From Paenibacillus hamazuiensis (GTDB lineage Bacteria; Bacillota; Bacilli; Paenibacillales; NBRC-103111): DNA of 64,000 nucleotides. The stretch is taken from the NCBI RefSeq assembly GCF_023276405.1, contig NZ_JALRMO010000001.1, positions 1,054,001 to 1,118,000 of the forward strand. The letters run 5' to 3'. Under the pieces are notes generated by a model. It searched no databases. It had not been told where the DNA came from and was given only the letters and a program-made list of their open reading frames with translations. The first letter of the stretch is position 1; each line of letters opens with the position of its first letter. This document shows, in pieces, positions 8,904 through 16,512 of this stretch. A program made the translations under genes and the position numbers.

Positions 8904-9686
8904 ATGATAAGAAATCTTAAATTCGCAGTTTACTTTGCAGTTATCGCCGTGTGCTCCTATACGATCAGCTTGCCTTATTTACGGGCGACCTCGGGCAATT
9001 TGGACAAAATGAGTCCGCCGGGCGGACCGGTTATTTCGTTCGCTCAATACGCGGTCGCTTCCGGCGTCAATGTCGTACTAATGACTTTTGTACTGAGCTG
9101 GATAGGAGCTTCTTTGTCCGACAAGGCGGGCCTTAAGTGGGACTGGATTCGTTCGGTTTTTGAAAGAAAGGCAAGACCCGCTTGGGATAGGAAATATGTG
9201 CTGATTTCCGTTGTCGGCGGAATTCTCATCTCCGTGTGTATAGCTGCGGTCCAGGTGATCTTCATGCCCTTTATGCCCGAGATGAATCAAGCGGTTAAGA
9301 ATGCGGAAGTACCGCCGTGGATCGGTCTGACAACCGTCTTTCAAGGCGGGGTTGTCGAGGAAGTTATGATACGGTTCGGATTTATGACGTTGGCCGTTTG
9401 GGCGCTCGGCAAATTGTTCTCCAGAAAAAGGCATCCGCTGCCGGGATGGATTTACACGGTTTCCATCTTCACGGCAGCCGTCTTGTTCGGCATCGGGCAT
9501 CTGGGTGCGGCGCAGGCCTTAACAGGTACTTTAACCGCAATCATTGTCGTTTATATCGTTCTGGCTAACTCGCTGGGCGGAATCGTTTTCGGCTACTTAT
9601 ATTGGAAAAAGGGACTGGAATACGCCGTCGTCTCCCATATGACCGCCGACATCGTGCTGCATGCTGTCATTCCGTTGGCAGGCTGA
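8904..9686 (+). CDS. CPBP family intramembrane metalloprotease
   Basis: A 260-residue membrane protein with AGGAGGTGATTTC before its ATG. About seven hydrophobic segments are present. The diagnostic CPBP (Rce1/Abi) motifs are visible: EEVMIR (EExxxR) at about residues 152-157, and FGIGH at about 195-199 supplying a metal-ligand histidine. Bacterial members are linked to bacteriocin self-immunity or membrane protein processing, and many have unknown substrates. It is translated with the upstream TetR regulator as one operon. No bacteriocin gene is visible nearby, so the immunity role cannot be supported from context. Confidence 0.88.
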   Translation: MIRNLKFAVYFAVIAVCSYTISLPYLRATSGNLDKMSPPGGPVISFAQYAVASGVNVVLMTFVLSWIGASLSDKAGLKWDWIRSVFERKARPAWDRKYVLISVVGGILISVCIAAVQVIFMPFMPEMNQAVKNAEVPPWIGLTTVFQGGVVEEVMIRFGFMTLAVWALGKLFSRKRHPLPGWIYTVSIFTAAVLFGIGHLGAAQALTGTLTAIIVVYIVLANSLGGIVFGYLYWKKGLEYAVVSHMTADIVLHAVIPLAG

Positions 9687-9702
9687 CGGCATGACGCAAT
9701 AA

Positions 9703-10590
9703 TTACCTGAGAAACAGATGCTCCGGGGCCAGCTCCTGCTCGCTGCGGAATTTGCCCGGCGAGAGGCCGACCCAATGGCGGAACACCTTGGAAAAATAAT
9801 TGCCTCCGGCGAATCCGACGCTGGCGGCGATCTCATCGAGCGTTAGTTCGGTCGTGCGCAGCAGCCCGGCCGCCTTTTCGATGCGCAGCTTGTTCAGATA
9901 CTCAAGCGGCGTCAGCCCCGTGAACCGGCGAAATTGACGGAGAAAATGGAATTTGGATAAGCCCGCGACGTCGGCCATCTCGTCCAGGCTGCCGATCCGT
10001 TCGTAATTCAGCTCGATGTACCGGACCGATTTGCGGATTGCCTCGGGAAGCGTCGAGGCGGTTTCTTCATAGGCGCTGCTGCGGTACAGCTCGCTGATGA
10101 ATTGGTACGCGTACATCGAGTTTAAATAACCGTCCGTAATTTGACGCAGCTTCGCTTTTTCAAAAATCGCCTTCAAGGCGCGTATCGGAGGGCTTTCCGG
10201 CGCGAACTCCGCTACCTGCCCCGTTTTGGAGGCAAGCTCCTCGAAAACCGGCGCAAGCCGATCCCCCTTCAGCATGATCCAGAGAAACTCCCAATGCCCG
10301 CCGTCCTCCGGAAAAAAGTAACGGTGGACGCTCGGAATCCGCACAAGAAACGCTTTGCCCGCGTCCAGCGTGTGCGTCTGATCGCCGAGAAGCATCATCC
10401 CGCGCCCCGATAGCGTATATTGAAACAGGACGGAATCCGGGTTGCCGCGATTCATCCCGTCCCAGTTGTAGTCGGCGCTGACCGTTTGTTCCCAGCCGAT
10501 ACCGTCGATTTGCGCCACACCGAAGCTCGGCGTTTCCCGGAAGCGGAATCCGTAGGCATGACGGAACGGCTCCGGCGGTTTAACGGACAT
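9703..10590 (-). CDS. AraC family transcriptional regulator
   Basis: A 295-residue regulator started at the ATG ending at 10590, which follows GAGGAAGG; a longer frame to 10647 lacks a site. The N-terminal cupin-like half includes GMNRGNPDSVLFQYTLSGRG and GKAFLVRIPSVHRYFF. The C-terminal helix-turn-helix pair is IGSLDEMADVAGLSKFHFLR and LTLDEIAASVGFAGGNYFSK. It is divergent from a GH4 glycosidase across a 228-bp control region. Two direct repeats of AGCAATATTTT 35 bp apart in that region are plausible binding half-sites, so it likely controls both itself and the GH4 gene in response to a sugar. Confidence 0.9.
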   Translation of the reverse strand: MSVKPPEPFRHAYGFRFRETPSFGVAQIDGIGWEQTVSADYNWDGMNRGNPDSVLFQYTLSGRGMMLLGDQTHTLDAGKAFLVRIPSVHRYFFPEDGGHWEFLWIMLKGDRLAPVFEELASKTGQVAEFAPESPPIRALKAIFEKAKLRQITDGYLNSMYAYQFISELYRSSAYEETASTLPEAIRKSVRYIELNYERIGSLDEMADVAGLSKFHFLRQFRRFTGLTPLEYLNKLRIEKAAGLLRTTELTLDEIAASVGFAGGNYFSKVFRHWVGLSPGKFRSEQELAPEHLFLR

Positions 10591-10635
10591 CTCGACACCT
10601 TCCTCACGTGAAAAGTTCAACTGCTTGCGAGTCGT

Positions 10636-10664
10636 ATTATAAAGCAATATTTTGCGGATAACAA
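10636..10664 (-). promoter_or_regulatory. Promoter of the AraC regulator (minus strand)
   Basis: Reading the minus strand, TTGTTA (10664-10659) and TATAAT (10641-10636) are separated by 17 bp, about 45 bp before the start codon. Confidence 0.65.
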
Positions 10665-10692
10665 GCGGAGAGCAGGCAGCAATATTTTACCG
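10643..10692. promoter_or_regulatory. Direct repeats, candidate AraC binding sites
   Basis: AGCAATATTTTGCGG at 10643 and AGCAATATTTTACCG at 10678 are in the same orientation, 35 bp apart (between three and three and a half helical turns). The first lies within the spacer of the AraC promoter and the second just upstream of it. This geometry is typical of AraC family half-sites between divergent genes. Confidence 0.55.
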
Positions 10693-10758
10693 TGAATTCG
10701 CAGTTAATTACCATTGTAAGCGGCAATGATTTGATATACCTTTAATTCGTAAGCTCTT

Positions 10759-10774
10759 CGGAAACGCTTTTCGG
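10759..10774. promoter_or_regulatory. Possible cre (CcpA) site upstream of GH4 gene
   Basis: CGGAAACGCTTTTCGG resembles the catabolite-responsive consensus TGWAANCGNTNWCA with imperfect ends. It lies about 45 bp upstream of the GH4 start. Confidence 0.35.
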
Positions 10775-10818
10775 TTTTGCGAGGCAGCAATAATGAAGAA
10801 TATCGGAGGTATGCGATC

Positions 10819-12288
10819 ATGCTGAAAATCGCAATGATCGGCGCGGGCAGCATCGGCTTTACCCGCCGTTTGATGATGGACATTTTGGCGGTGGAGCAGT
10901 TCAGGGATACCGAGTTTCGTTTCATGGACATCAATGAGGAAAATTTGCGCATGGTCGCCGATTTGTGCCGCAATATGATACGGAAAAACGGCCTCGCCGC
11001 GACGATCGTGGAAACGACGAATCAACGTGAAGCGATTGCCGGCTCGGACTACGTCATCTGCATGGCGCGGGTCGGAGGGCTTGAGGCGTTCCGCCACGAC
11101 GTGGAAATTCCGCCGAAATACGGCGTCGACCAATGCGTCGGCGATACGCTCGGACCGGGCGGCGTGTTTTTCGCGCTGCGGACAATTCCGGTGCTGCTCG
11201 GCATCGCCAAAGATATGCGCGAGACGGCGCCGAACGCGCTGCTGCTCAATTATTCCAATCCGATGGCGATGAACACCTGGGCGCTGCGCCGCGCCGGCGG
11301 CATTCATGTGGTCGGCTTATGCCACGGCGTGCAGGGCGGCCATAAACAAATCGCAACGGCGCTCGGGCTGCCGAGGGAAGAAGTCGATTTTATTTGCGCC
11401 GGCATCAACCATCAAACCTGGTATATCCAGGTGACGCACAAGGGCCGCGATATGACGCCGTTTCTGCTTGAGGCGTTCGAGAAGCACCCCGAGCTGTCGC
11501 TGCGCGAGCCTTGCCGCATCGACGTATTGAAGCGGTTCGGCTATTATTCGACCGAATCGAACGGCCATCTGAGCGAATATTTGCCCTGGTACCGCAAGCG
11601 CAAGGAAGAGACGGACAAGTGGATATATACGGGGGAATGGATCGGCGGCCGCACGGCGGGATATTTGAACCACTGCATCTCCAAGCGAGATGAATATCTT
11701 GAAATGTATCCGAAATGGATGAGCGGCGAAGCCGAATATATCCGGCTCGGCGAACGTTCCGACGAACACGGCTCCTATATCATCGAAGCGCTGGAAACGG
11801 GCAAGACGTACAGAGGACATTTCAACATCGAAAACAAAGGGTTCATCACGAATTTGCCGGACGGCTGCACGATCGAAATTCCTTGCTACGTAGACCGAAA
11901 CGGCATCAATGCCGCCTGGGTCGGCAATTTGCCGCTGCAATGCGCCGCCACGTGCCGTGCGAGCATCAGCGTGCAGGAAATGGCTGTCGAGGCCGCGCTG
12001 ACGGGCAACCGGGAGCTCGTCAAGCTGGCTGTTCTGCACGATCCGCTGACGGCGGCCGTGTGTACGACGCAGGAGGTTTGGGAGATGTGCGACGAAATGT
12101 TCGAAGCGCTGGCCCCGTGGATGCCGCAGTTTAACGGAGAAGGCGTGACGTGGAAGGACATTCCGCAGCCGCCGGGCTTCTATAAGCCGGTAAGGCCGGC
12201 GGGAGACTGGCAGCCGCCGGCGCTTCGCGGCGAGCAGGTCGCAATCGACAGAAACGAGAGATTGTCGGTGGGGTATAAAGATTCTTAA
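10819..12288 (+). CDS. Glycoside hydrolase family 4 (AglA/MelA-like)
   Basis: A 489-residue NAD- and metal-dependent glycosidase. The ATG at 10819 follows GGAGG; the frame opens further upstream without a site. The Rossmann motif MIGAGSIGF is at residues 6-14, NYSNPM at 144-149, the metal-ligand Cys in CHG at 168-170, and H198 in GINHQTW. GH4 enzymes cleave by an oxidation-elimination mechanism using NAD+ and Mn2+. The CHG form of the cysteine motif is associated with unphosphorylated alpha-glycosides (AglA-like) rather than phospho-sugars. Specificity (alpha-glucoside, alpha-galactoside or uronide) is not resolved. No signal peptide is seen, so it is cytoplasmic. It is controlled by the divergent AraC gene by inference. 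Confidence 0.87.
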   Translation: MLKIAMIGAGSIGFTRRLMMDILAVEQFRDTEFRFMDINEENLRMVADLCRNMIRKNGLAATIVETTNQREAIAGSDYVICMARVGGLEAFRHDVEIPPKYGVDQCVGDTLGPGGVFFALRTIPVLLGIAKDMRETAPNALLLNYSNPMAMNTWALRRAGGIHVVGLCHGVQGGHKQIATALGLPREEVDFICAGINHQTWYIQVTHKGRDMTPFLLEAFEKHPELSLREPCRIDVLKRFGYYSTESNGHLSEYLPWYRKRKEETDKWIYTGEWIGGRTAGYLNHCISKRDEYLEMYPKWMSGEAEYIRLGERSDEHGSYIIEALETGKTYRGHFNIENKGFITNLPDGCTIEIPCYVDRNGINAAWVGNLPLQCAATCRASISVQEMAVEAALTGNRELVKLAVLHDPLTAAVCTTQEVWEMCDEMFEALAPWMPQFNGEGVTWKDIPQPPGFYKPVRPAGDWQPPALRGEQVAIDRNERLSVGYKDS

Positions 12289-12294
12289 CAAAAT

Positions 12295-12328
12295 GGAGCG
12301 CCGACGGATTTTCTTCCGCCTGCGCTCC
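12295..12328. terminator. Bidirectional terminator between GH4 and chemoreceptor genes
   Basis: GGAGCGCCGACGGA pairs with TTCCGCCTGCGCTCC in the gap between two convergent genes, with A/T-rich flanks on both sides. Confidence 0.7.
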
Positions 12329-12344
12329 TTATTTCGTTTGGCTT

Positions 12345-13931
12345 CTACAATTTGAACGCAGCTACGGCTCTGTTCAGGTCCAGCGCCAATTGGGCCAAAG
12401 ATTGGGATGTCGATGCCGTTTCCTCGCTGCTCGCTGCCGCTTCCTCGGTGCCGGCGGAAATCGTTTCGATCGAACTCATCACATTGGACGTTTGCGCAGC
12501 CTGTTCCTCGCAGGCAGCGGCGATTTCCGTCACCTTGTGGGCGGTTTCGTTCACGACGGTCAAAATCGTTTCGAACGCCTCGCCCGTCCTTTGCGAGCTG
12601 GCCATGCCTTCGCTTACCGCCTTCACGCTGTGCTTCGTATTTTCCTGCATCCCCTTAATGATGGATGTGATCTGCTTGGTCGCTTCGCTGCTGCGCTCGG
12701 CCAGCTTGCGCACTTCGTCGGCGACAACCGCAAAGCCGCGTCCTTGCTCGCCGGCACGGGCCGCTTCGATGGCTGCGTTTAACGCAAGCAGGTTCGTTTG
12801 ATCGGCGATGTCGTCAATGACGCCGATAATTTCCCCGATTTTGCCCGAATCCTGTTCGAGCAGCGCCATCTGTTTGTTGATCGAATTCATGCCTTCGATC
12901 GAATGGCGAACGACCTTTCCGCCTTCCTGGGCCATGGACATCGTCTTGCCGGACAGCTCGGATGCTTGCTCCGCGCTTTCCGCAACGGAATTGATCGCCG
13001 TGGAAAGCTCTCTGAACAGCTCATTGATCGTTTGCGCTTCGCCGGCTTGGACGCTGCTGCTGCTGGCGATCTCCTGCGAGCTGGCGGATATTTGCTGGGC
13101 GGCTGCGGAGACGTTTTCCGCCGAGGCCAGTATGCCGCCGATCGTCTTTTTCAAGCTTTGCATCGTGTGATTTAATGCGCCCGCCAGCTGGCCGATTTCG
13201 TCGCGGGAGTCGATATCCGCCGTCTCGCGCAGGTCGCCTTCCGCGACTTTGCCGAGTACATCGGCCACCCGTCTTAACGGACGTGAGATCGACTGGACGA
13301 TCAAGCTGCCGAAACAGATACAGAGGGCCACTGCGACGACAATGATGATGATGGCAGTATTTCGTACCGATATAAACGCTTCATGATTCATCTGATCGGT
13401 TTGCTTGGACTCGTTTTTCAGGTAGTTGATCAAATCGGACAAATATTTGTTCTTCTGATCTCTCAATGACGCCACATTTTGCTCGAAAACGGCATATGCT
13501 TCGGCGTTTTTGTTTTGAAGGGCAAGCTCCTGCACTTCCTTGCGGGCATTTCTATATTGTTCCATCGTGCCGTTATATTTGCTGACAAGGTCTTTTTCCG
13601 TTGCAGTCAGTTCGGTTTTCGTATAATTGGCCAGAAGAATCTCATTTTGTGCGGATATGTCCTGCATTTCCTTAACCAGGCTTTTATTTCGTTCTTGATC
13701 CGAGGTGGTCATAAGTTCGAACAGATCGGTTTCGATTCGGGTCGAGTTCGCCTGCATGGAAAGAATCCATTCAATCGGCTGAAGCTGCTCTTGATACATT
13801 TCCATTGAGCCGCGGTTCATCTGCTGCATCCCTCTATAGCCGATCAATCCTATGGCCAGCATGGAGATGAGGCAGATGGCAATGAGCATATTTATTTTCG
13901 CGCCGACCTTTACATTTTTAATCCATTTCAT
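12345..13931 (-). CDS. Methyl-accepting chemotaxis protein
   Basis: A 528-residue chemoreceptor. A first membrane segment lies near residues 12-32 and a second near 192-213. Between them is a roughly 160-residue helical sensor of the four-helix-bundle type ([20 protein letters not shown]). A HAMP domain follows (about 213-266), then a long coiled-coil signalling domain with the conserved CheA-contact tip [20 protein letters not shown]. It transmits extracellular stimuli to CheA/CheW; the ligand is unknown. No other chemotaxis gene is nearby. The roughly 390-bp upstream region has an unusual GC-rich segment that could form a structured leader. Confidence 0.93.
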   Translation of the reverse strand: MKWIKNVKVGAKINMLIAICLISMLAIGLIGYRGMQQMNRGSMEMYQEQLQPIEWILSMQANSTRIETDLFELMTTSDQERNKSLVKEMQDISAQNEILLANYTKTELTATEKDLVSKYNGTMEQYRNARKEVQELALQNKNAEAYAVFEQNVASLRDQKNKYLSDLINYLKNESKQTDQMNHEAFISVRNTAIIIIVVAVALCICFGSLIVQSISRPLRRVADVLGKVAEGDLRETADIDSRDEIGQLAGALNHTMQSLKKTIGGILASAENVSAAAQQISASSQEIASSSSVQAGEAQTINELFRELSTAINSVAESAEQASELSGKTMSMAQEGGKVVRHSIEGMNSINKQMALLEQDSGKIGEIIGVIDDIADQTNLLALNAAIEAARAGEQGRGFAVVADEVRKLAERSSEATKQITSIIKGMQENTKHSVKAVSEGMASSQRTGEAFETILTVVNETAHKVTEIAAACEEQAAQTSNVMSSIETISAGTEEAAASSEETASTSQSLAQLALDLNRAVAAFKL

Positions 13932-14323
13932 TGAATGAACCTCCGGTTATGTAAGTTTGTTTTGAGGATTAGGATTGCGGATGCGGGCATGGTTAGGGAC
14001 AGGATGCTGTGTCACCCCCTTTCTGCGGTAAATCTCGTGAGGTTGTACTTACCCGGCATTAAATTGCAGAAACGATGCGGAACTAAGCTTTGCACCTCGC
14101 GGCAGTAGTCATCCGGATCACCTGGTCATAATTCGACATTATTCGATTAATTACAACGATTTTATCATTCAAATGTCGAATTTGGTCATTTATCTTACAA
14201 AATTTCGCTAAAAATTAATTAAAAATTTAAAGAAAAAAATCCTTTGACAAGACGAGGCTACGGATGGTAGAGTACAAGTTAAATTCCCAATCACATTTTT
14301 TGGAAAAAAAGGAGGGCTTACGC
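13932..14323. other. Upstream region of the chemoreceptor and of the small His-rich gene
   Basis: This 392-bp gap separates divergent genes. Next to the chemoreceptor, about 13985-14115 is GC-rich. On the minus strand it can form GAGGT/ACCTC enclosing GCAT/ATGC, followed by GGTAA/TTACC, which suggests a folded leader. It does not fit any riboswitch consensus I can recall well enough to name. The part 14120-14245 is strongly AT-rich and ends in the promoter at 14244. Confidence 0.4.
14244..14273 (+). promoter_or_regulatory. Promoter of small-peptide/bmrCD leader transcript
   Basis: A perfect TTGACA (14244-14249), an 18-bp spacer and an extended minus-10 TGG-TAGAGT (14265-14273), immediately downstream of an AT-rich tract. 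It would start a transcript covering the 36-residue peptide and the bmrCD leader. Confidence 0.65.
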
Positions 14324-14434
14324 ATGCATCGTCATCTTCATCGAAATCATCGCGATTTTGACCGAAATCATATGGATGTTTTCAATCCGAACCGTTTCAA
14401 CCAACCGAATGATGCGGCGGCACCTTTTTTCTGA
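14324..14434 (+). CDS. 36-residue His/Asn/Arg-rich peptide (possible leader peptide)
   Basis: A short gene with a very strong AAAAAAGGAGGG site before its ATG and its own promoter. The product starts MHRHLHRNHRDFDRNH and ends DAAAPFF, rich in His, Asn and Arg, with no membrane segment. It lies about 260 bp upstream of the bmrCD-like exporter, on the same strand and likely the same transcript. In Bacillus subtilis bmrCD is preceded by the leader ORF bmrB, which mediates ribosome-dependent attenuation. This peptide occupies the equivalent position, but I cannot confirm homology. Alternatively it is a free small protein, for example sporulation- or metal-related. Confidence 0.6.
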   Translation: MHRHLHRNHRDFDRNHMDVFNPNRFNQPNDAAAPFF

Positions 14435-14457
14435 AAAGTTTGAGTGATCAGGACGAA

Positions 14458-14496
14458 AGGCGCGCGCCGATGCAGGCCGTGACGCGCGCTTCTTAA
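14458..14496 (+). other. GC-rich hairpin after the small peptide gene
   Basis: GCGCGCG (14460-14466) pairs with CGCGCGC (14483-14489), followed by TTCTTAAT, only a weak T-tract. It may be a weak terminator or the first hairpin of an attenuation leader. Confidence 0.5.
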
Positions 14497-14571
14497 TATG
14501 TGCCTTCGATGTTCAAGGGCATGGCGTCTTCCCGGACGCTGTGTCTTTTTTTGTTGCTTAGGAAATTATGC

Positions 14572-14592
14572 ATGTCTAATTTTTGTAAATAA
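14572..14592 (+). CDS. Six-codon mini-ORF in the bmrCD leader
   Basis: ATG TCT AAT TTT TGT AAA TAA encodes MSNFCK and has AGGAAA six bases upstream. It ends two bases before the attenuator-like hairpin. Short leader ORFs directly before a terminator are typical of antibiotic-induced ribosome-stalling attenuation. Translation is not proven. A longer 64-codon frame from 14498 covering the same region lacks a ribosome binding site. Confidence 0.35.
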   Translation: MSNFCK

Positions 14593-14594
14593 CC

Positions 14595-14670
14595 GGGGCT
14601 CCCCCAAAAATACTAGGAATAGGCTGCAAAGGTTCACTTCACTTTTGGGGAGTTTGTTCTTGCTTTTTTT
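14595..14670 (+). terminator. Attenuator-like terminator before bmrC (repeat element copy B)
   Basis: CTCCCCCAAAA (14599-14609) pairs with TTTTGGGGAG (14643-14652), followed by TTTGTTCTTGC and a seven-T run at 14664-14670. It stands between the leader and the bmrC start at 14695, so read-through must be controlled. The loop word GCTGCAAAGGTT and TCACTT are shared with element A at 2076-2131. Confidence 0.65.
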
Positions 14671-14694
14671 AACGATAGGAAGGGGAGTGTAGCC

Positions 14695-16512
14695 GTGTGG
14701 GCGATTTTTCGCAAGCTGGATTGGTTTTTTAAAAGCTACTGGAAGCAATATGCGGCGGCCATCGTCATCCTCGGCGCGGTCGGGGTACTGGAGGTGCTGC
14801 CTCCGAAAATGCTCGGCTCCGCCATCGACAAGCTGCGCGAGGGGACTTTATCCGCGGACAGGGTCCGCGATCTGCTGCTGCAGCTTATGGTTTTAAATGT
14901 GCTGATTTACGGCATGACGTACGTGTGGCGTTATTATTTGTTCGGCGGCGCCTTTCATGTCGAACGGCAGCTGCGGTCGCGGCTGATGGGACACCTGCTG
15001 CGGATGACGCCGTTTTTTTTCGAGCGCAACCGCACGGGGGATTTGATGGCACGGGCCACCAACGATTTGAAGGCGGTGTCGATGACCGCGGGGATGGGGA
15101 TGATGACGCTGTGCGACTCCACGATGTGGATGCTGACGATATTGACGATGATGGCGGCGTTCATCAGTTGGGAGCTGACGGCGGCTTCGCTGCTGCCGCT
15201 GCCGCTGATCGCCGTCACGATGCGTTATTACGGCAAAGCCGTGCACGAGAGATTTTCCGCGGCGCAGGACGCTTTCGGCCGGGTGAACGACCGGGTGCTG
15301 GAGACGGTGTCCGGCATTCGCGTGCTGCGCGCTTTCGTGCAGGAGAGCAACGACTTCGAGCGCTTTCGCGAGCTGACGGAGGACGTGCACCGCAAAAACG
15401 AGGACGTCGCCCGGATCGATTCGCTGTTCGATCCGACCGTGAAGGCGCTTGTCGGCTTAAGCTACATGATCGGGATCGGCTACGGCGCTTATCTGGTGTT
15501 TCACAGCCGGCTGACGCTTGGGGAGCTCGTTTCGTTCAACATTTATTTAGGCATGCTCATCTGGCCGATGTTTGCGGTAGGCCAGTTCATCAACATCATG
15601 CAGCGGGGCAGCGCTTCGCTCGACCGCGTGAACGAGACGCTCGCCTATAAGCCGGATGTGACGGAAGCGGCCGAGCCGCTCAAGCCGGCCGGCGCCGGCG
15701 ACATCCGCTTCGAGCGGGTCAGCTTCGCTTATCCGTCGGCCTCCGGGCTGCAGCTGCAGGACGTTTCGTTCACGCTGCGCGAAGGCGGAACGCTCGGCGT
15801 CGTCGGACGCACCGGCAGCGGCAAGACGACGCTGCTCCGTCAGCTGCTGCGCGAGTACCCGGCCGGAGCAGGGCGCATCACGCTCTCGGGCGTGCCGATC
15901 GAGAGCATTTCGCTGGCGCGGCTGCACGGCTGGATCGGGTACGTGCCGCAGGATCATTTTTTGTTCTCGCGCACGGTTCGCGAGAACGTAAAGTTCGGCC
16001 GCCCGCATGCCGGCGAGGCGGAGCTTGCGTCAGCGCTCGACGCGGCGGCGCTGACGAACGATTTGCCCATGCTGCCGCAGGGGCTGGATACGCTCGTCGG
16101 CGAGAAGGGCGTCGCGCTGTCCGGCGGGCAGAAGCAGCGTGTCTCGCTCGCCCGCGCGCTGCTGGCGGAGCCGGAGCTGCTGCTGCTCGACGACGCGCTC
16201 TCCGCCGTCGACGCCCGCACGGAGGCGGAGATCATCGCGGCGCTGCGCCGCATTCGGGCGGGGCGAACGACAATCATCGCGACGCACCGGCTTTCGGCCG
16301 TCCAGCACGCCGACCTCATTCTCGTGCTGGACGAAGGGCGGGTTGCCGAGTCCGGAACGCACGGGCAGCTGCTCGAACGCGGAGGATGGTATGCCGAGCA
16401 GTTTGTTTTGCAGCAGCTGGAGGAAACTACAGCGGATAGCCGTGCCGAAGAGGAAGGAGAGAGTCCGAATGGGAACGGGAAAGAAGCTGCTCGCTTACGC
16501 AGCCTTTTATAA
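14695..16512 (+). CDS. bmrC: Multidrug ABC exporter half-transporter, BmrC-like
   Basis: A 605-residue half-transporter starting at GTG 14695 after AAGGGGAG. Residues 1-320 are a six-helix membrane domain; the N-terminus (FRKLDWFFKSYW, VLPPKMLGSAID) matches the YheI/BmrC subfamily. The nucleotide-binding domain has Walker A GRTGSGKTT, signature LSGGQKQR and Walker B LLLLDDALSAVD. The catalytic glutamate after Walker B is an Asp, as in the degenerate site of BmrC-type heterodimers. It overlaps the partner gene by 44 bp, implying co-translation. The heterodimer exports hydrophobic drugs from the membrane. The leader suggests antibiotic-inducible expression. Confidence 0.9.
   Translation: MWAIFRKLDWFFKSYWKQYAAAIVILGAVGVLEVLPPKMLGSAIDKLREGTLSADRVRDLLLQLMVLNVLIYGMTYVWRYYLFGGAFHVERQLRSRLMGHLLRMTPFFFERNRTGDLMARATNDLKAVSMTAGMGMMTLCDSTMWMLTILTMMAAFISWELTAASLLPLPLIAVTMRYYGKAVHERFSAAQDAFGRVNDRVLETVSGIRVLRAFVQESNDFERFRELTEDVHRKNEDVARIDSLFDPTVKALVGLSYMIGIGYGAYLVFHSRLTLGELVSFNIYLGMLIWPMFAVGQFINIMQRGSASLDRVNETLAYKPDVTEAAEPLKPAGAGDIRFERVSFAYPSASGLQLQDVSFTLREGGTLGVVGRTGSGKTTLLRQLLREYPAGAGRITLSGVPIESISLARLHGWIGYVPQDHFLFSRTVRENVKFGRPHAGEAELASALDAAALTNDLPMLPQGLDTLVGEKGVALSGGQKQRVSLARALLAEPELLLLDDALSAVDARTEAEIIAALRRIRAGRTTIIATHRLSAVQHADLILVLDEGRVAESGTHGQLLERGGWYAEQFVLQQLEETTADSRAEEEGESPNGNGKEAARLRSLL

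Noticed and set aside
13985-14115. Named c-di-GMP riboswitch
   Set aside because: Only the GCAAAGC word matches; the GAAA tetraloop and receptor parts could not be found, so no riboswitch name is assigned.
14498-14692. 64-codon frame ending three bases before bmrC
   Set aside because: No ribosome binding site before 14498, Cys/Leu/Phe-rich composition without pattern, and the sequence is better explained by the mini-ORF and terminator.
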